Made by a program: the position numbers and the translations under genes. A DNA stretch of 64,000 nucleotides, from the NCBI RefSeq assembly GCF_964199755.1, contig NC_133901.1:10741556-10805555 (forward strand), read 5' to 3'. Below the pieces are notes generated by a model. The model ran no database searches. It saw nothing but the letters and a program-made list of their open reading frames with translations, and had not been told where the DNA came from. Of this stretch, positions 45,001 through 60,000 are shown piece after piece. The DNA comes from Larus michahellis (lineage: Eukaryota > Chordata > Aves > Charadriiformes > Laridae). Within the stretch, counting starts at the first letter, position 1. Each line of letters opens with the position of its first letter.

Positions 45001-48000
45001 AGGATGAACAAACTAATTTAACATCAAGTATTTAGTTTATGTACAGGCACCACCATGACAGGAATCTTCTAGATAATACTGTGCTACATAAGAGATGTAG
45101 GACCATGGCCACCACTCAGAGGTCTGGCAAAACAGTGATTTAGGAGTAAGCTATCTATTTTTATGCCTCAGTTATCTTCCCAGAACAGATGAGACAGAGC
45201 AGAGAGCAATGCTCGTGTTCATCTCCAAAACACAGACATCTTCAATTTAGAGCCACGGGCTTAAAAGAACATTTTTTCTTTATTGTAGTAGCATAATGCT
45301 AAGAAGGGATTCTGTCCTAAGTACAAGAAGGTCAGCAATATTACAGCCCTTACAAATAAGTTCAGGCCGGAAATTAGAAACCCCACAGGGAGAACCAATC
45401 TCCCCAGGTCATACAAAAGGCAGAAGCACCACCTGTGTTTTTCAAGCCTCCACCTACTGCTTTATTAGCACTGCTGACCCATTCAAATAAAAACATTACC
45501 TACCTGATGTTTAATTGCATCATACAACAACTGCCTCCCTGAAGGCTTATCAAAATCACCAACAATCCAAAAAGTAACTGGTCTAACAAAGGAATCATCT
45601 GCAATTAAAAAAAAAAAAGGTGGGAGAGATTTGAGAGTGAAGGCAGGGAAAGCTTCAGATTTTCCTCATTTGGAGAAAAAAAAACATGAGGCACATGCAA
45701 AGACTTCAAAAAAAGTAATATTACATAGGAAAGCTATGGATGAAGCTAGGCTATGAAGTACGGCAAGACAAGAATAAGTATTGGTATCATTAGATTCCAT
45801 TTACTTCATTCAGAAAACCCACATGGAATAGCATGCATCACTGTTTCTAAGCTGGTTTGGGGTTTTTTTGCTACCTTTTTAACATAGAAATTTTAAAGGA
45901 ACCTATAAATCACTTACAGATTCCAGCTAGGTTACACACATACCACTTCTTCATACTGAAGCTGTTAGTTCACAAAATCACTTTTGTATAGAGAGAAAAA
46001 AAGTGCTGCAGCAAACATGCATTTGAACAGCTTGCTTAATTTTCTGATGATTCTAAAGCCCATGTTATAAAGGAACCAGAAAACTCCCAGAACAACAACA
46101 ACATATGAAATGCTAAAGCATGAGTTACCATAGATCTCCTTGGAAGACATTCCTGGTCAAAAAGCAGAAAGGAAAGGGGGAAAGGAGAGAGACATTAAAA
46201 ATTTGACAGTAACCTCAATGTGCATCAAGAAGCTGCAGCACCGTACAGGGCATAACTGAATCACTAAAGTTCAAGTCCAACAAGCAACAAGACTGTGCTA
46301 ATTTCATTAGAATGAATAAGCTTTGACTTTCTCTTCCCCTCAAATAGATTGATGCTTTATTTTGATGCCGCAACACTAATACATATTACCAAGCATCAAT
46401 TTGAAGACCGTTTGCAAAATTGCCATATCATTATGATTTATACGTTAAATGTTTCTGTTATCTTCCCTCTTTAAAAAAATAGCATGACAGTGCTATTTCA
46501 GCACTGTTGCTGAGCCAGCAATACATGTAACTTCCCTATTATTTTAGAAAATAAATGTGCTACAGCATTACTGTAACAAGATACCAGTTATTAAATATCT
46601 TAAGTGACAGAAGAGGCAGTGACCCAAAACCGTCAAGCCATGGGATTGCAAATGAACGCATACTTTCCAAGGAGCATGCGGAGGTGTAGGTTCAATTAAT
46701 ACTCAACAAAGGGAAAACAAGAACCTTGTTCTAATCTAAGCGACTGAACGTGAACCAAGGGCAAATGCGAGACAGCAGGAGCAATGGGAACATTTAAGGC
46801 AGTGCATGCAGGTGGCAGTGGCTGGAGACAGTGCTGGGGAAACTTGTGAGAGTCTAGTAAAGATGACAGACAGGAACAAGAGGAATCGGTTCAAATGACA
46901 GCAGCTTCTTTGTGATACCTAACTGAAATGAATACAGAAAAAGGCCTGATCAAGCTCTGTATCATGTCTGTGCACACGTTTCTTACATTGAGAAGCACAG
47001 CCGAGTTTTAACACTAACAGGAGACCTTATGTATAACTGTAATAAAACAATACTACCATTGAAAGAGCAGTACATGCACTGGAGCGATAAAAACAACACA
47101 GACCAAGGTGTTGTCCTATATAATGGGCAATAACAATTTTCTTCTGAATCCATGTAACTTTTAGTAATTTTGAATTATGAGACAGAGAGCCCTTTTGTAT
47201 TTTTTTAGTTAGTGTCACTGCAGGATCCGAGCGTACACCAGTGCACTTCTGTGGGCCATTTGCAAGACAGCAAGAGCACGTTGGGTGGGACTTCATTATT
47301 CACTGAAGGCTGGGCTTAAAGAGGGGAACACTCTTGTTCCACATACATGTCATGTCTTATTAAAAAAAACAACTTTCTTTTTGAGACTTAGATTGCGTCG
47401 TTATCCACAGGCCTGAAGAAGGCTCAAGGCATGTGTTGAGTACTGCGTATACACTTGGAAACGCACATAGATTAGATTTGGGTTCATAATCCACCACAGA
47501 TGTTACCTTTCTTTGTTAAGTAGGTCATGCTATTTGCGACAGCAGCTGTCTTATCTCTGGAATCCAGCGTGGTAAATCGAGCAAAATCATCCACGTAAAA
47601 GCTATCTGGGGAAGAGAAAAAGGATTAGATGCTAAAACTACTATTTCACGTGAAATGAAAGAAAAATCACTACTATTACCCAACATTAAGAATACATCTT
47701 ATTTTGTTCCTCGTCACACTCCTTTTTATGTCTCATTTCCACTGTTAATATATAAACTGAGGAATATGTTTTTGTTGTCTCCTAAGTTACATTTCTGTTT
47801 CAGAAGCTACATTTATAACTACATTGCATATTTGATAGGCAGAAGTCAGTTGAAAGAACTGTTCAAGTCTCACTTAGTTGAAGTTAATATATGTAAATAA
47901 TACACATTTAAAAATCCACTGTGTTGTTATTTTTCAAGCAACCCAAAAAAGGTTGTTGTACAAGTTGTACAAGTGTTTTTGCAATACTGTCATTATACTG

Positions 48001-51000
48001 CAGAGTCACTGCATTGGGTGGTTAATACATCTAGCCCTGAAACGTTCTGCTGAATATTAAGGAAGTTGACAGCCAATCTCTACTCAAAAGAAGGTTAGAA
48101 ATAAGATTGTTCTTGGCTTTTGCTTGCATTGCTAATTTCTCGACTTCACGAGTCATGTTCCCCTGAAGGTTTGTATAAAATCAAAACCAAATCCCGTTTT
48201 CAAAATCTGTAGACGTTAATGTTGTTATTGTACATAACATCTCCACCAGCACCAGGGCTAGAACATCACGTGGGGGGCTCTTAAAACTTTGCCACTAGAG
48301 CTTTCCATTGCGACAGCAAAAGTCCTTGACTCAGATACTTCAGGTTTAATACAACTAATAGCATCCCTTACTCATTCCTGTCAGATCTAGGTACTCTCTG
48401 TCAGACGTTAAGATTCTTGAGTTAATTCTTGGAACAACATTAAACTTCAGGTTTAATACAACTAATAGCATCCCTTACTCATTCCTGTCAGATCTAGGTA
48501 CTCTCTGTCAGACGTTAAGATTCTTGAGTTAATTCTTGGAACAACATTAGGCTGGTTCATGATATACTCAACCACGTCTTGGTCATTAGATAATTCACCC
48601 TGAACGAAAGAAGAAAGAAGCAATGTTTGTTATTTTACACGTATATTTGCCTTAGATAACTTAAAAAAAAAAAAACCACCAACCAACCAAAACCCAACAC
48701 ACTAACAACAACAAAAAAACAACCCAAAAGGTGATACAAGTTAAGTTGTTTTGTGTATCACAGGGACTTTTGAGCCAGTTTTTCCAAATCATGTTTCTCT
48801 CTAGAGTCACAGCTGAACTCAGCACCTACCAGGTACACAGCTCGCTGGAAGATGCTTGTGGTTTCCAGGATTTTGTGCATTGTCACAGTTTCTAGGTCAT
48901 CAGGATCCAGCTGATCTTTTTGAAAAGGCATTCCGTTGAACAGCACAACAGGGAGAGGACCTACACCCATTTGCTCATAGTAACCTCTCGCTGCCTAAAT
49001 CCAGGGAAAGAAGTAGCTTTACCATGTCAGCCCATTACCATGAGGGTTCATAACACGAGGGTTTCCATGCAATACCCACACAAGTCTAGTCTAAACACAC
49101 TAAAATGTCCTTCCAGCTTTTATACGATACAGAGAATAATAATTTTATGCAGTGCATAACACATTTTCTGTATCTTGCATGCACAAGACATCCTTGTCTT
49201 TCAGAGTCTCAAAGCAAAAAGAGTTACTTCACAATGCAGAAGTGCAAAATATTCCATTAAGTTCATACTATAGGTAAATTAATTCCAGTGAGCACTTTCT
49301 GGTAATAGCAAAAAAAAAAAAAAAATGCACAACGAGATCTGACCTTACATATGGAAGCAAAGGCAACGCAAGTGATAGTTGTAACTTAAGATAGGGTAGA
49401 GGGTTTTTTTAATTATTTTTTCAGAACATTTATTGAACTTGTGAAAAAACATTTACTTGTGGGGGAGGGGGTTACTACATCAGCACAAATTTCCCCTTTT
49501 CATGTAATCACTGCAAAATGCACTATAATTACTGATACTCTGTTATGGACAGAAGTTAATCAGGTTCTACTGTTAAGAGGTTCTTGTTGAGGGCTTTTCA
49601 AGACACAATTATCAGAAAGCTCGGATCACAGGAAAGAGTTGCCCAGCGTTGTTTCAACTTGTGTCCTTTATATGGAGATCAGCTCTTTCTAAAGGCTTCC
49701 CTTCCTTATCCGAAGGCTTTGCAACGTTTTAAGACACAGTTGCGCTGAATGGTGTCAGGTACACCAGCTGTAGCAAGGCCTTCAGAATGGCCTCTCAAGT
49801 CTTCTGGAGGAGACCACTGTGCACGTGTTAGGACTTTCGGCGCTGGGGGGGATGTGTGAGTGCACACGCTTTTGTTTTGTTTGGGTTTGATTTGGCGCCT
49901 GGTATGTAAACTGCAAAGGCCTCTCCTGTCGTACAAAAATGTCTGTCTGTCTGTTATCAGTTTTGGTTTCCTAAAAATGCTTTTCCCTTCACTTTCCTAC
50001 ATTAGAAGATGGAAAGCATGTGTGTACAAGCCTATTTACATAACCCTAACTGCATTCCTTACATTTGCAGATGTAGGCAGTATCATCTGTGTCACAGAGC
50101 TATTGCAGACAGTATTTTCGTTCTTTCTTTTAGAATATTCAACAAAAATATAAACATCTCCCTATGGAACCTCAAATAAAATCTGCTTCATCTCACATAT
50201 AGGAGATCCAATAGTGATTTGCTCTCACGATTTTCTCCATAGAGAAAAGCATCAACCCTAAAAATAACTTTAAGAAATCATTAAAGGAAGATTGTTGAAT
50301 GCCTTGCTGTAAGAAAGACATTTTGAATTCATCATCATTACTTTATCCCACACAATATTCAAATACCAGTAAAGAAAATCCACACCAGTCCCTCACAGAC
50401 ATTAAACCACTTGGTTTTCTTATGAACCAGTCCATCAACTTGATTTTTTTCACGCAATTTTAAACCCTACTAAAGTCTGCATACCAGAATTAAAGCATGA
50501 CTTATGAGTCACAATAGAGTTACCTTGTCTCTGGTACTATACATATAGATTTTTTAAAAATATATATTATAATATATTATGTGTATTACACGAAGCTTTG
50601 TGCTGAACAAATACTTACTAAAGTATTACTAAAAGTCACCCAGTAGCTACCTGGTTAGTAAGAGAATTGGATCAAGTAATTGCACTTAACTATATTTTCA
50701 AAACGGTGATGAAACAAAAAAGTGAAAAAAAAACGCCTCTATTTCATGAATTCTTACCTTTCTGTTTTGATCATAGGCAGAATCAATTCCCAGAATGCTG
50801 CTGACTTCCACATAAGGATACTGTTTCTCAAGAACACTAACCACGTGCTCCACTTTCAGCTGATCTCCTGTTTTTACTTTGTTATATATCTGAAAGGGGG
50901 ATACAAATACAAGTTTACAGCTGCAACTGTAAAGCTTCTGTCCTTACCAGGTAAGTTTAACAGTCACCTGTATTCCAGTAATTATAAGAAGGCATTAACA

Positions 51001-54000
51001 GACAGATTGCAAAACATATGTTCATATTTATTAGCTGCAATAAAGCTCCTACACACCTGTCGCTCTTATAATTATCTTGCTTTACCTCGTAGTCATCCCA
51101 GTGACACTGGAAGGAGGTAAATATCATGTAGTTCTTCGCATCTTAGAAAATCAGAAAAGCTATCTGAGGGGGAAAAGTAGCACTGAGAGGAAAAAAGGCT
51201 GAAGTAAAGCATACCCAGTGAGCTACCCTTCCCTTCAGAACTCAAGACGTGCTTATAAAGAGTACAACAGACACCGCACGTAAAGTAGGGAACCGTTTCC
51301 CTCTTGAAGGAACAAGATTTTACTTTGACTTACAAATACATACCAAAAAAAAGAGAGAATAGAAGTCATTGTCTTCAAGTCCCCAGCAGTTTAATGTTAC
51401 GGTATGCCCCAGCTTGTCGTTTTGTACGACAACGTCAAACCACAAGTGAAAATGTATTTACTAGCAACGTCCTGGTTTGAGGTAAAACAGAACCAATTTT
51501 CTGTTTTGTAATTTTACTTTTTAGCTGGGCCTCTTCTAACCAACTAAACTCTGAAATTAACAGCACGTTGTTCAGAAACTGTTCACTCTCTGAGTGATAA
51601 GACCTCATTATACCAAGGAATGGTACACAGAGAGGCTCCTGCTTATACTTATTGCTATAACCACCAAGGTCATATAACTTCGTTATTTGCCCCATTAGAG
51701 GGTCAGAAGCGGAAAAGTACAAAGGGGTCACACCTGCAGGGAGGAGAGGACAGGACAGGTGACTCAAAACTGACCAACAGGGTATTCCATCCCATCTGCA
51801 TCACGCTCAGTATAAAAGCTAAGGGATCAAAGGGTCAGCTCTCTTTTCTTCAATGGCCGACATCCGAGGACAACCCTGTCTGTTCATCGGCTTTTGATCC
51901 CAATCCGAACATTCCTGACTCCAGATCCAGAATCCTGCTCCTGTCCGTCACTGACTCCAGTCTGGGACTTTCCCTGGGCCTGCTGGCATTGCAATCGTCA
52001 TCCTGGGAAGTGGATATGGTTTTGTATATAGCGTATACTTTTTCTTTCATTATTATTTATTAATATTTTCATTAAAGTAGTTAGTTCTTTTTCTAAACTC
52101 ATAAATCTCCTTATCTCTTCCTCTCCTCTCTTTGGAGGGGGGGCGGGGGGGAGGGCCATCTATCATTCTGACTGGCCAATCCGCCCAAAACCACCACAGA
52201 TTTATTGGTGCCCAACGTGGGGCATGACTGTGGCACTACCACAGTTCTGATAGATGGGCTGAATAGTTTGAATTCCAGCTTGCTCAGAGATAGAAACAGA
52301 CAGCTCATATCATGTCGCTGTTAAACAGATTATTGTATCGTTTCTTTATAGGGATATCTTTAAAGTTAATCGATATGGCAATGCTTAGCTTGCCTTATGT
52401 GTTGTACTGCTTGCTTGCTCTTTGTGTCTATATGCAGTGGTTCAAACGTGCTATTTTGCTGCTGTGTTTAATTCTGACCCAGACTGTGACTGAATGGATA
52501 GCTTTACCTGCATACCTCGGGCATTACATAATGAGTTCTTTTACTAATTACACTAATTACACTTTGAATTTTACCATGAGAACGTTTACTTTGCCCGTTA
52601 CTGCTCATGCCAAATTGTCACCGTCAGAGCCAGGAGAGGGATCTCCTTTGGATAGCATGAATGACAGTCGCTTTCTTAAAATCGTATTTTCCTGAATGGG
52701 TTGCAGGGTGGGGGGGTTCTTTAAATTTTGGTGCAGGAGTAGGTGTTGTACGGTATGCACTGACACTTCTCGAACTCCACCAGCACTGGTACAAGTTGCT
52801 CCAGTGACCAGAAGGAAAAAGAGGAGGTCAGTAAGTTCCTCTGTCCCTTGTGACAAAGACCAAGTAAAGCCAGATAGCAGGGGGGAGGACCCTTCTGATG
52901 AAAATCGAGGAAGGAGTTCTTCAAAAGACGATAAGAGAGAGGCTCCTGCGTCAGCCCAGGAGGAGGAATCAGATACAAAACCACAACAAGCACCTATATT
53001 ATCCTTTGATGTGGCAAAAGTATGCAGCAGGAACTGTTCAAAACAAATTATCATATTGAAGGGATAAAGCAGTTTAGAACTCATTGGCGGAATGAGCAAA
53101 GAGGCAGTATCAGAAAAGTGTGCAAAGGTGTTCAGTGTCACATTTAAATCTAGTCTCACTTGGTGAAGCTAGGCCAGAAGCACTTTATAAAAAAACATGT
53201 AGTTGTGCAGTACTAGTGTTCAGAGATACTCTGATACTGAGCCAAAGAAATATTTCTTCCATTGTCTACTTATTAGTACGTTAACATAATCTTGCCTACA
53301 TGGAAAATACTAAAACATTAATTTCCATTTTAAACAAATACTTACAGACATGACAGTCTGGAAAGCATAGTTATTGTCCATTTCTTGTGCCACATAATTG
53401 TATGCCCTAAGGAGGGCAACACCAGCATCCTGAAGTCCATCAACATCCTCCAGGTCATTAACCACAAAGACTAGTCCTATCCTGCAATCAAACAAATCCC
53501 CGGATCGTTAATCTATTATTCTAATAAATAATCATCTCTTCATACAACTGTCAGCTACGATCATCATCTTAGACAAAGGCTTTTTCTGGAATAGACTGTT
53601 AAGATTTGAGCAGCGTGGGCAGGAATCAAACTTAGGACATAAAATTTCTAATGGTGAGTCCATCAGAATCTTGCTTTTCATCTCGCTCAAGTACCCAAAG
53701 TACTTGCTTTTAAGTTTCTTTTGGACTGTTTAAGAAACTGATCCCTGTTTTGCTAGTAGCAAAAGTTACATTAAAAAAATTTCAAATAAGAAACAGTATT
53801 TAGTAAATGCCCTTCTAAACCACCAATACATGTAACATTTCTACAGTGTCCTAGCAATGAGAATTTTACAATTGCAAAAGCCACAAAAACAAAACTGATG
53901 TAAAAAAATCCCATTAAAACTTAGCAATTACCTCAGTGGGATGTGGTTACTGAAGAACATCTCTGCCACATTGAGTAATTCTGCTGTGGTCTCGTGAGTA

Positions 54001-57000
54001 GGATCTACTATCAGCACCTACATACAAATCGCAAGTGAAAAGTTTCTATTCCCTTAAGAAGTCAAGATCCAGGTTTTTGACTAGAGATAGCTTCATTCAC
54101 ACCTCAGTGCAGAATTATCATCGGTACTATTTTGTACCCTGCCAGGGGGATGAGGCCCACTGAATAACAGTTGCTTCTAAAGTCTTTAAGTCCATCATCT
54201 AAAATGCCCAGTCTAAACTACTCCTTTAACCAGAAGAGATCAGACTCCTTACATACTTTATATCTTTACCTCAGTATACCCTGGCATCCAGGACCTGCCT
54301 CAGCGGGTACACAAACCCACCCATTAAGACGTGCATGGCAGACAGGCATTTGTCAGAACCGAGGAACACGGCATTGCTCTGCTCAACCCCCTGGAGAGCA
54401 GATGCCGCTAAGACATTCTCAAAACAAGCCCAAACCTAGAACTGAATGCTATTCAGAATGAATTTACGGCCCTTTATTCCTGCCAAGCATTGTCTCTTCA
54501 TTTAACAATTTCAATGTTAAAAGTACTTAACTCCAGAGAAAAAGATAACACATTAATGCTCCCACAGCTGAAGGTGGTTCAGGTCCCTATTTGCCACTAA
54601 TCAGAGGAGTCCTTTTTCCTACAGGGCCACTCTGCCCCATGACAGGAGTTACAATACAGAATTTACAAACTCCTCATTAGATGTAACTTCAACTAGTTTA
54701 CCTAGAGACTAAAAGGACACCCAGGATTAAGCTGAGGGCTGTTGATCATCTTTTGAAGTCTTGGTTCAAGAATGCTTTCTAACTGAAACAACTCAAGTTG
54801 GTCTTAGCCCTGTTAAGAAGAAACTAATTAACCAACTTCAGCTATTATCACAAAGTTGAAATGCACCGAATTCTCACTCATCAGATGATACTTTTTTCCG
54901 CTAATGAAGCAATTTTTGGTATCTAATAGATGCCAGAGAATCACGCTCAGTAATCTCTGAATTTCAGCCATAACTTACTGGTAGAGGTAGAACAAAACCT
55001 TTTAGAAAAGCATTGTATCTCAAGATACGTAAGTGACAGGGCATCCAGCATATATGTAGGTAAGTTGAAAAAGCTGATGTCCCTGCTGTTGAAAAAACAA
55101 AATGCACGTTTCATACCCAGTCAGATTACTACTTACAAAATTATGGAAGTTTTTTCTAATTTGTCTGATCACGCCTGGAAACGTGGGACGCAGCAGTTCT
55201 TGCACATTGGAAGGCCAGGAATTATACCGACTGTCAACTTCAAGATTGTTGATCCACTAAGAAAAAAATAAAGGCATTTAAGTGGTTGACAGTCCTCCTG
55301 CTTGAGTCTGAGACTAAAATATTTTAAAATCAGACAGTATATTGAATACTGTATGAATAAAAAGTTAAGCTTTTTAAAAAGAGCTATTTATAACCTTACT
55401 TTCCTTTCTTTCTTCTCTGCAGTTTCAGAGCTGATCATGAGATAAGAACAAAAGTTCCCCTGACAGCTTAAGAATGCACTGCCCAATGTCAAATAAGGTA
55501 TTTCTTATCTAAACCCCTACGCACTGAAATAGCAGGGCTTCTGATGTCCACAGCATAGTCGGAATCTGATGGCTGGATGTTCAACTTCAGAACGTTGTGC
55601 AAGGAAAGACCCTCAATTCCTAAGCTGTGCAAGCCTTCCATAACACGGGCTTCATTGCGCAGCACATCAATCAAGCTGGAAGACAAAAATATTGTTGAAT
55701 TTTAAAGACACAGCAAATAACTTGCTCTTATCCTAAGAGTTAACAGATGAAAGGTATAAACAAGCCTGCCCTGTCCGTGCATTACTTCTTATTTCTAACA
55801 CCTATTTCTAACTGTCCTGAGAAACTTGTGAAAACTTAAATCTATTCCATTACATTGCATTTCTAGGAAAAACTATATTAAATCAAGATAACTAACGCAT
55901 GATATACACATGTCCTTTCAATTCCATGTTATTAAAATGAATCTTGACAAAGATATAGGGTGGTTTCAGATGAAAACTTTACCATGGTTTATCTTTTGAG
56001 AATCAGACTACTATTTCAGAATAAAACCTGTATGTTGACAGTCTTGGAGACCACAACCTTGCGAGTCACAGCACAGATCAAAAGAATAGTACAAAGGTGA
56101 CCTCCCATTCCAATCTTCAAGGGTATTCCAGTTTTTACATCGGCTTTTTTGTTAGAAACGCACGTGTTAGAAACGTAAGAGAAGGAACCATGATTTGCGT
56201 TTTCCAGCACTTAACAATTAAATGGAGTCTAGATTCAGACTTTGCGAAGAAGGTTCAAAACTGTCTAAATGATTAGCACCCATGCACAAGCAGGATGTGA
56301 GTTCCTAAACAGAGTACAATTATTCTGAAAGATAAAACTTTCCTACCTAAATATGTCCTGAGTGTCTAAATCAATAAGCAATCCATTGATGAACAGGGCA
56401 GAATCTCCCGGTTGCAATCCTAACGTTCCTTTGAAATACTGAAAGAAAGTAGAAGGCCATTAGAAGAACGCTTGGCACGGAAAAAAAATACTAGAGAGTT
56501 TAATATGTCAAATTAGAGACTTTTATCTCCCTTGTTGCATTACAAATTGCATTACATTACTTCTCAACTACAGTCCCTGCTGACTTTGTGCGCACATCCA
56601 TACCAGACGAAAAACCAACTGAAGCTATTTAGTGCACAGATACACAAATGGGACGTCTGTTTATTTCTGCATGATTCAGTAGTGCATTGGAAAGTCCCTG
56701 ACTAGACTTTTTAAATATACTCAGATTAAATAACTAGAAATACTTGAGAGAAGTAATTTAATTTTTTTTTTAGCTGACAACCCACAAAGTAGATGAACAA
56801 ATAGCATCCAGTTACTTGTCTCAGCTCTTTAAGACACAGTTTTGGGCACAACAGACTTAAACTGCTGGATATTGGGTGGCGCTCACTAGTGGAACAAACT
56901 ACTGTATTGAAGGTACCAGTTACGCATCCTGACCTAGTGGATATGTCATCAATAAAAGCAGATGAGCTGCCATTGTAGTCTGATCTTCCCAACATCAGGC

Positions 57001-60000
57001 AGCGCACAATCAGAAAAAGTCTTAACAATATTTTGGAATTTCTTCCAAGTACCTGTAAGCAGTACCCCATCTGAACGGATACCTGCCCCTGAATTGAGGC
57101 AGCAGCACGGAGAACAATTTTGAATCAGGAGAGGTGAATAAAACACAGTCCTCCTGAAGCAAATTTCCTAACTGTAGCATGAAAAATTCTGTTTAAAAAC
57201 TGAAAAATTACATTGCCTTCTTCCAAAACCTCCTGTCTTGCAGTACCAGTTAACAAAATTCTATTAAGAGGCATGATGAACACTGAAGGAGAAACATAGT
57301 ATTTGGGCATTTTAAAACACTAGTACCATGAAGAATGTGAGCAAAGCAAACAGAGGAATAGCAACGTACCATGTGAAGTGCCAAGAACAGGAAAGCAGTA
57401 TCTAATCAGGAAGAATTTCTATCTTTTATTAAATAAAAAAGCTCCCAGAGAAGAGCTGAGTACATGCAGTGTTAAATTTTATCTTTTTGTGGATAATTAC
57501 ATAGTAAACTATAACTTACTAATAGCAGTAAACTTCACTATCATAATATCCACACAAACTGAGTCATGCAAAGAATAGCTTTAGGGCAGGGTTAGATCTA
57601 GCCAGGTCTGGATCTAGTAGCCTAGACATACTTTGAGTAAAAATGGACCCACAAAATCACAGGTTTAGTCTGATCTAACCCATAACAGAAAAGCCACTGG
57701 GTAGCTTTAGCTTGCACTTACATTCTATACTTTGTCCCTTCCAGAACCACACCGGACGACAGTGTCAAACCGCACCCCTTCTTTTCTGATTTTATGGCTA
57801 TTGAACAACAAGGGATTTCTCTTTCAGAACAGGGATCTCAGGGGACTTGTAAGTAGATGTCAGGTAACTTTGCATTTACTGCTAGACTAGCCAAACATTG
57901 TTAATAAAATTTAAACAAAGACATACGTGTGCACTTAACATACTTTCTATTTCTCCTATCACTCCCAAGTGAGACTGAAATGTGGGAATTGATCAGGACA
58001 GACCATATAACAGAAGCTGTTGTTCAGCTTTGTTTTTATCACCATCTTACACTTCTAGTTTGCACTCTATTCTGACCGCACTATGAGGTGTATTTGAATT
58101 GTACAAAAGCCTGAACAAAAATCTCAACAAAATTCCCAAGTGACTATTGTTTTTTTCAGTGCTTTGCTAATGCCAAGTACACAACAGAGCTGCTGAAACA
58201 TTTTTCTGCAAACACCAGAACCTCCTCAGAGACCTCCATGGGGTCCTCACAGCCTGGGGGGGGACAGGGGTTATGGTTCTGTTTCAAAGCACACGCAGAC
58301 TTACTTGGATAGCTGTTAAATTTTATTCCTTCACTAGTTCCGCTCTCAAAACACCAACATAAGAACCATTTCTTCCACATAGTATGAATCGTTCTGTGCC
58401 ATGGCAGAAGGTTTTGAGTTCATTCTGTGACTTCCTTGTAAACACTGATGAATTTAGATATCTAAGTACCATCTCGAATTGGGTAGTGAGAACAAAATTT
58501 CTTCTGCATCCTTAAAACTGTGATAAGATGCTTAATATATTTGCTTTTCAAGCAATAGCTTTCTAACAAGCTATGTTCCATCGAGGTCAGACATATTTAA
58601 AATAATCTAAAAATATTATTTTGACTCTTAATAACTTCCACTAAATAGCACTCTCACTTTTAACATCTAGTTGCTTTTGAGAAGTTCATAATACAATCGA
58701 AACCTAAAGTCAGTCACTTGAAGTCAGCCTCTTTTTAACTATTACCCAGGACGAGCAGCACTATGGCATTCAGACTTTACACACCTGCTTTACCACTCGA
58801 ATAAGAACTCGGTCAGAGACTGAAAGAAGGCCAACCGGCCCGCACAGTCCTATGAGAAACATATTAACCACCTCTGTACAACTTTAGCTGGCAAGCCATC
58901 ACTACAAACGTGTAACTCAGAAACCAAGACCGATGCGACAAAGACATCAAAATGTCTACCCCTTCATTTTTGACACAGTCCTGTCCCATAGACCAGATTA
59001 AGACAGTCTGCAGATTAGGAACACCTACGCTGTATGTTTTCTGTAAGTAAACATTTTCCACTAGGGTTAACAACACAGTACTTTCATGGTATTTAGAATT
59101 AATTTTATAAAGATAAATAAACACAGTCAAACAGATTCTGAGTTCAAATACGGAACAGAAGGTCCCTTTCATATACACTGACAAGTGCTTGCCAAATGAC
59201 TACCAGAACACTTGACTGCTGGCAACAGCCATTGTAAGGGCAGCTCTGTGAAATCCCTATTATCATCATTCCCAAACACTCAAAGAATTTCTCAGCACTG
59301 TTTTCATATTTGAGCAAACAAGTTAAATTATGTTCCATATATAATAATTACATATATATAAAATATATAATCCATGTTTGAAAATCCACCACTTCTTTAC
59401 TTCCTAAATGCATAAGACAAAGTTGTATGTGAAAACACTGGGTCATTATTTTGAGCAAAACGTAAACTTTTTAATAGAATAATTTTTTTTCAAAGCTTGA
59501 ATTTATATTTAAAACAGAAGTGCAAAAACACTACATTACTTTATAGAAGCATTACCTTTTGGTTCTCTTCAATTTCTGCTCTGAGTTCCGAAGAAACAAC
59601 TGTTTTTGTTATGGCTCTACAGAAATAAAAACATCATGTTGTGAATCATCTCTCTCTTATCTAACGGATAGATTAGATAGCTTCTTATCCTACTGTTTTA
59701 CCTTACATATAAATGTGTTTAGTCTCCTAGTGCTGCAATCGCTTTGTGGTACCATTAAACAATATTTTTCTTATACTACGTAATTCAACAGAACATAAAA
59801 ATGTTAACCACAAGCCAACCCTCAGTGTCTAATTTCATGTTAACTGTAATAAAAGTGCTCAGCTGCCAGAAAGGTAGAGGTGGAGGCTGGCAGTAGAAAA
59901 CAGGGGGATTTCACTCCTCATTATGGGTTCTCATTCCTTTCCTTACGCTGGATCTAGTGTTTGCATCATCACAAAATGGGCAAGTACGGCTCACAGATCT

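Larger units (their letters stand above)
51468..53150 (+). mobile_element. Endogenous retrovirus fragment: 5' LTR, primer-binding site and leader frames
   Basis: An avian class II (ERVK-like) endogenous retrovirus piece lies in the UGGT1 intron between exons 11 and 10, antisense to the gene. The LTR (about 51468-52198) begins CGTCCTGGTTTGAGG, where the common avian LTR has TGTCCTGG, and ends ACCACCACA. It holds a TATA box at 51811 and an ATTAAA signal at 52071. A lysine-tRNA-type primer-binding site follows at 52206-52223. Two short frames follow (52312-52695 and 52696-53067). No gag, pol or env domain and no 3' LTR are present before ordinary intron resumes near 53.15 kb, so the copy cannot move on its own. 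It is an old, truncated insertion. Confidence 0.8.

Noticed and set aside
53150-53345. 3' LTR of the endogenous retrovirus
   Set aside because: No second copy of the LTR start or TATA region is visible before UGGT1 exon 10.
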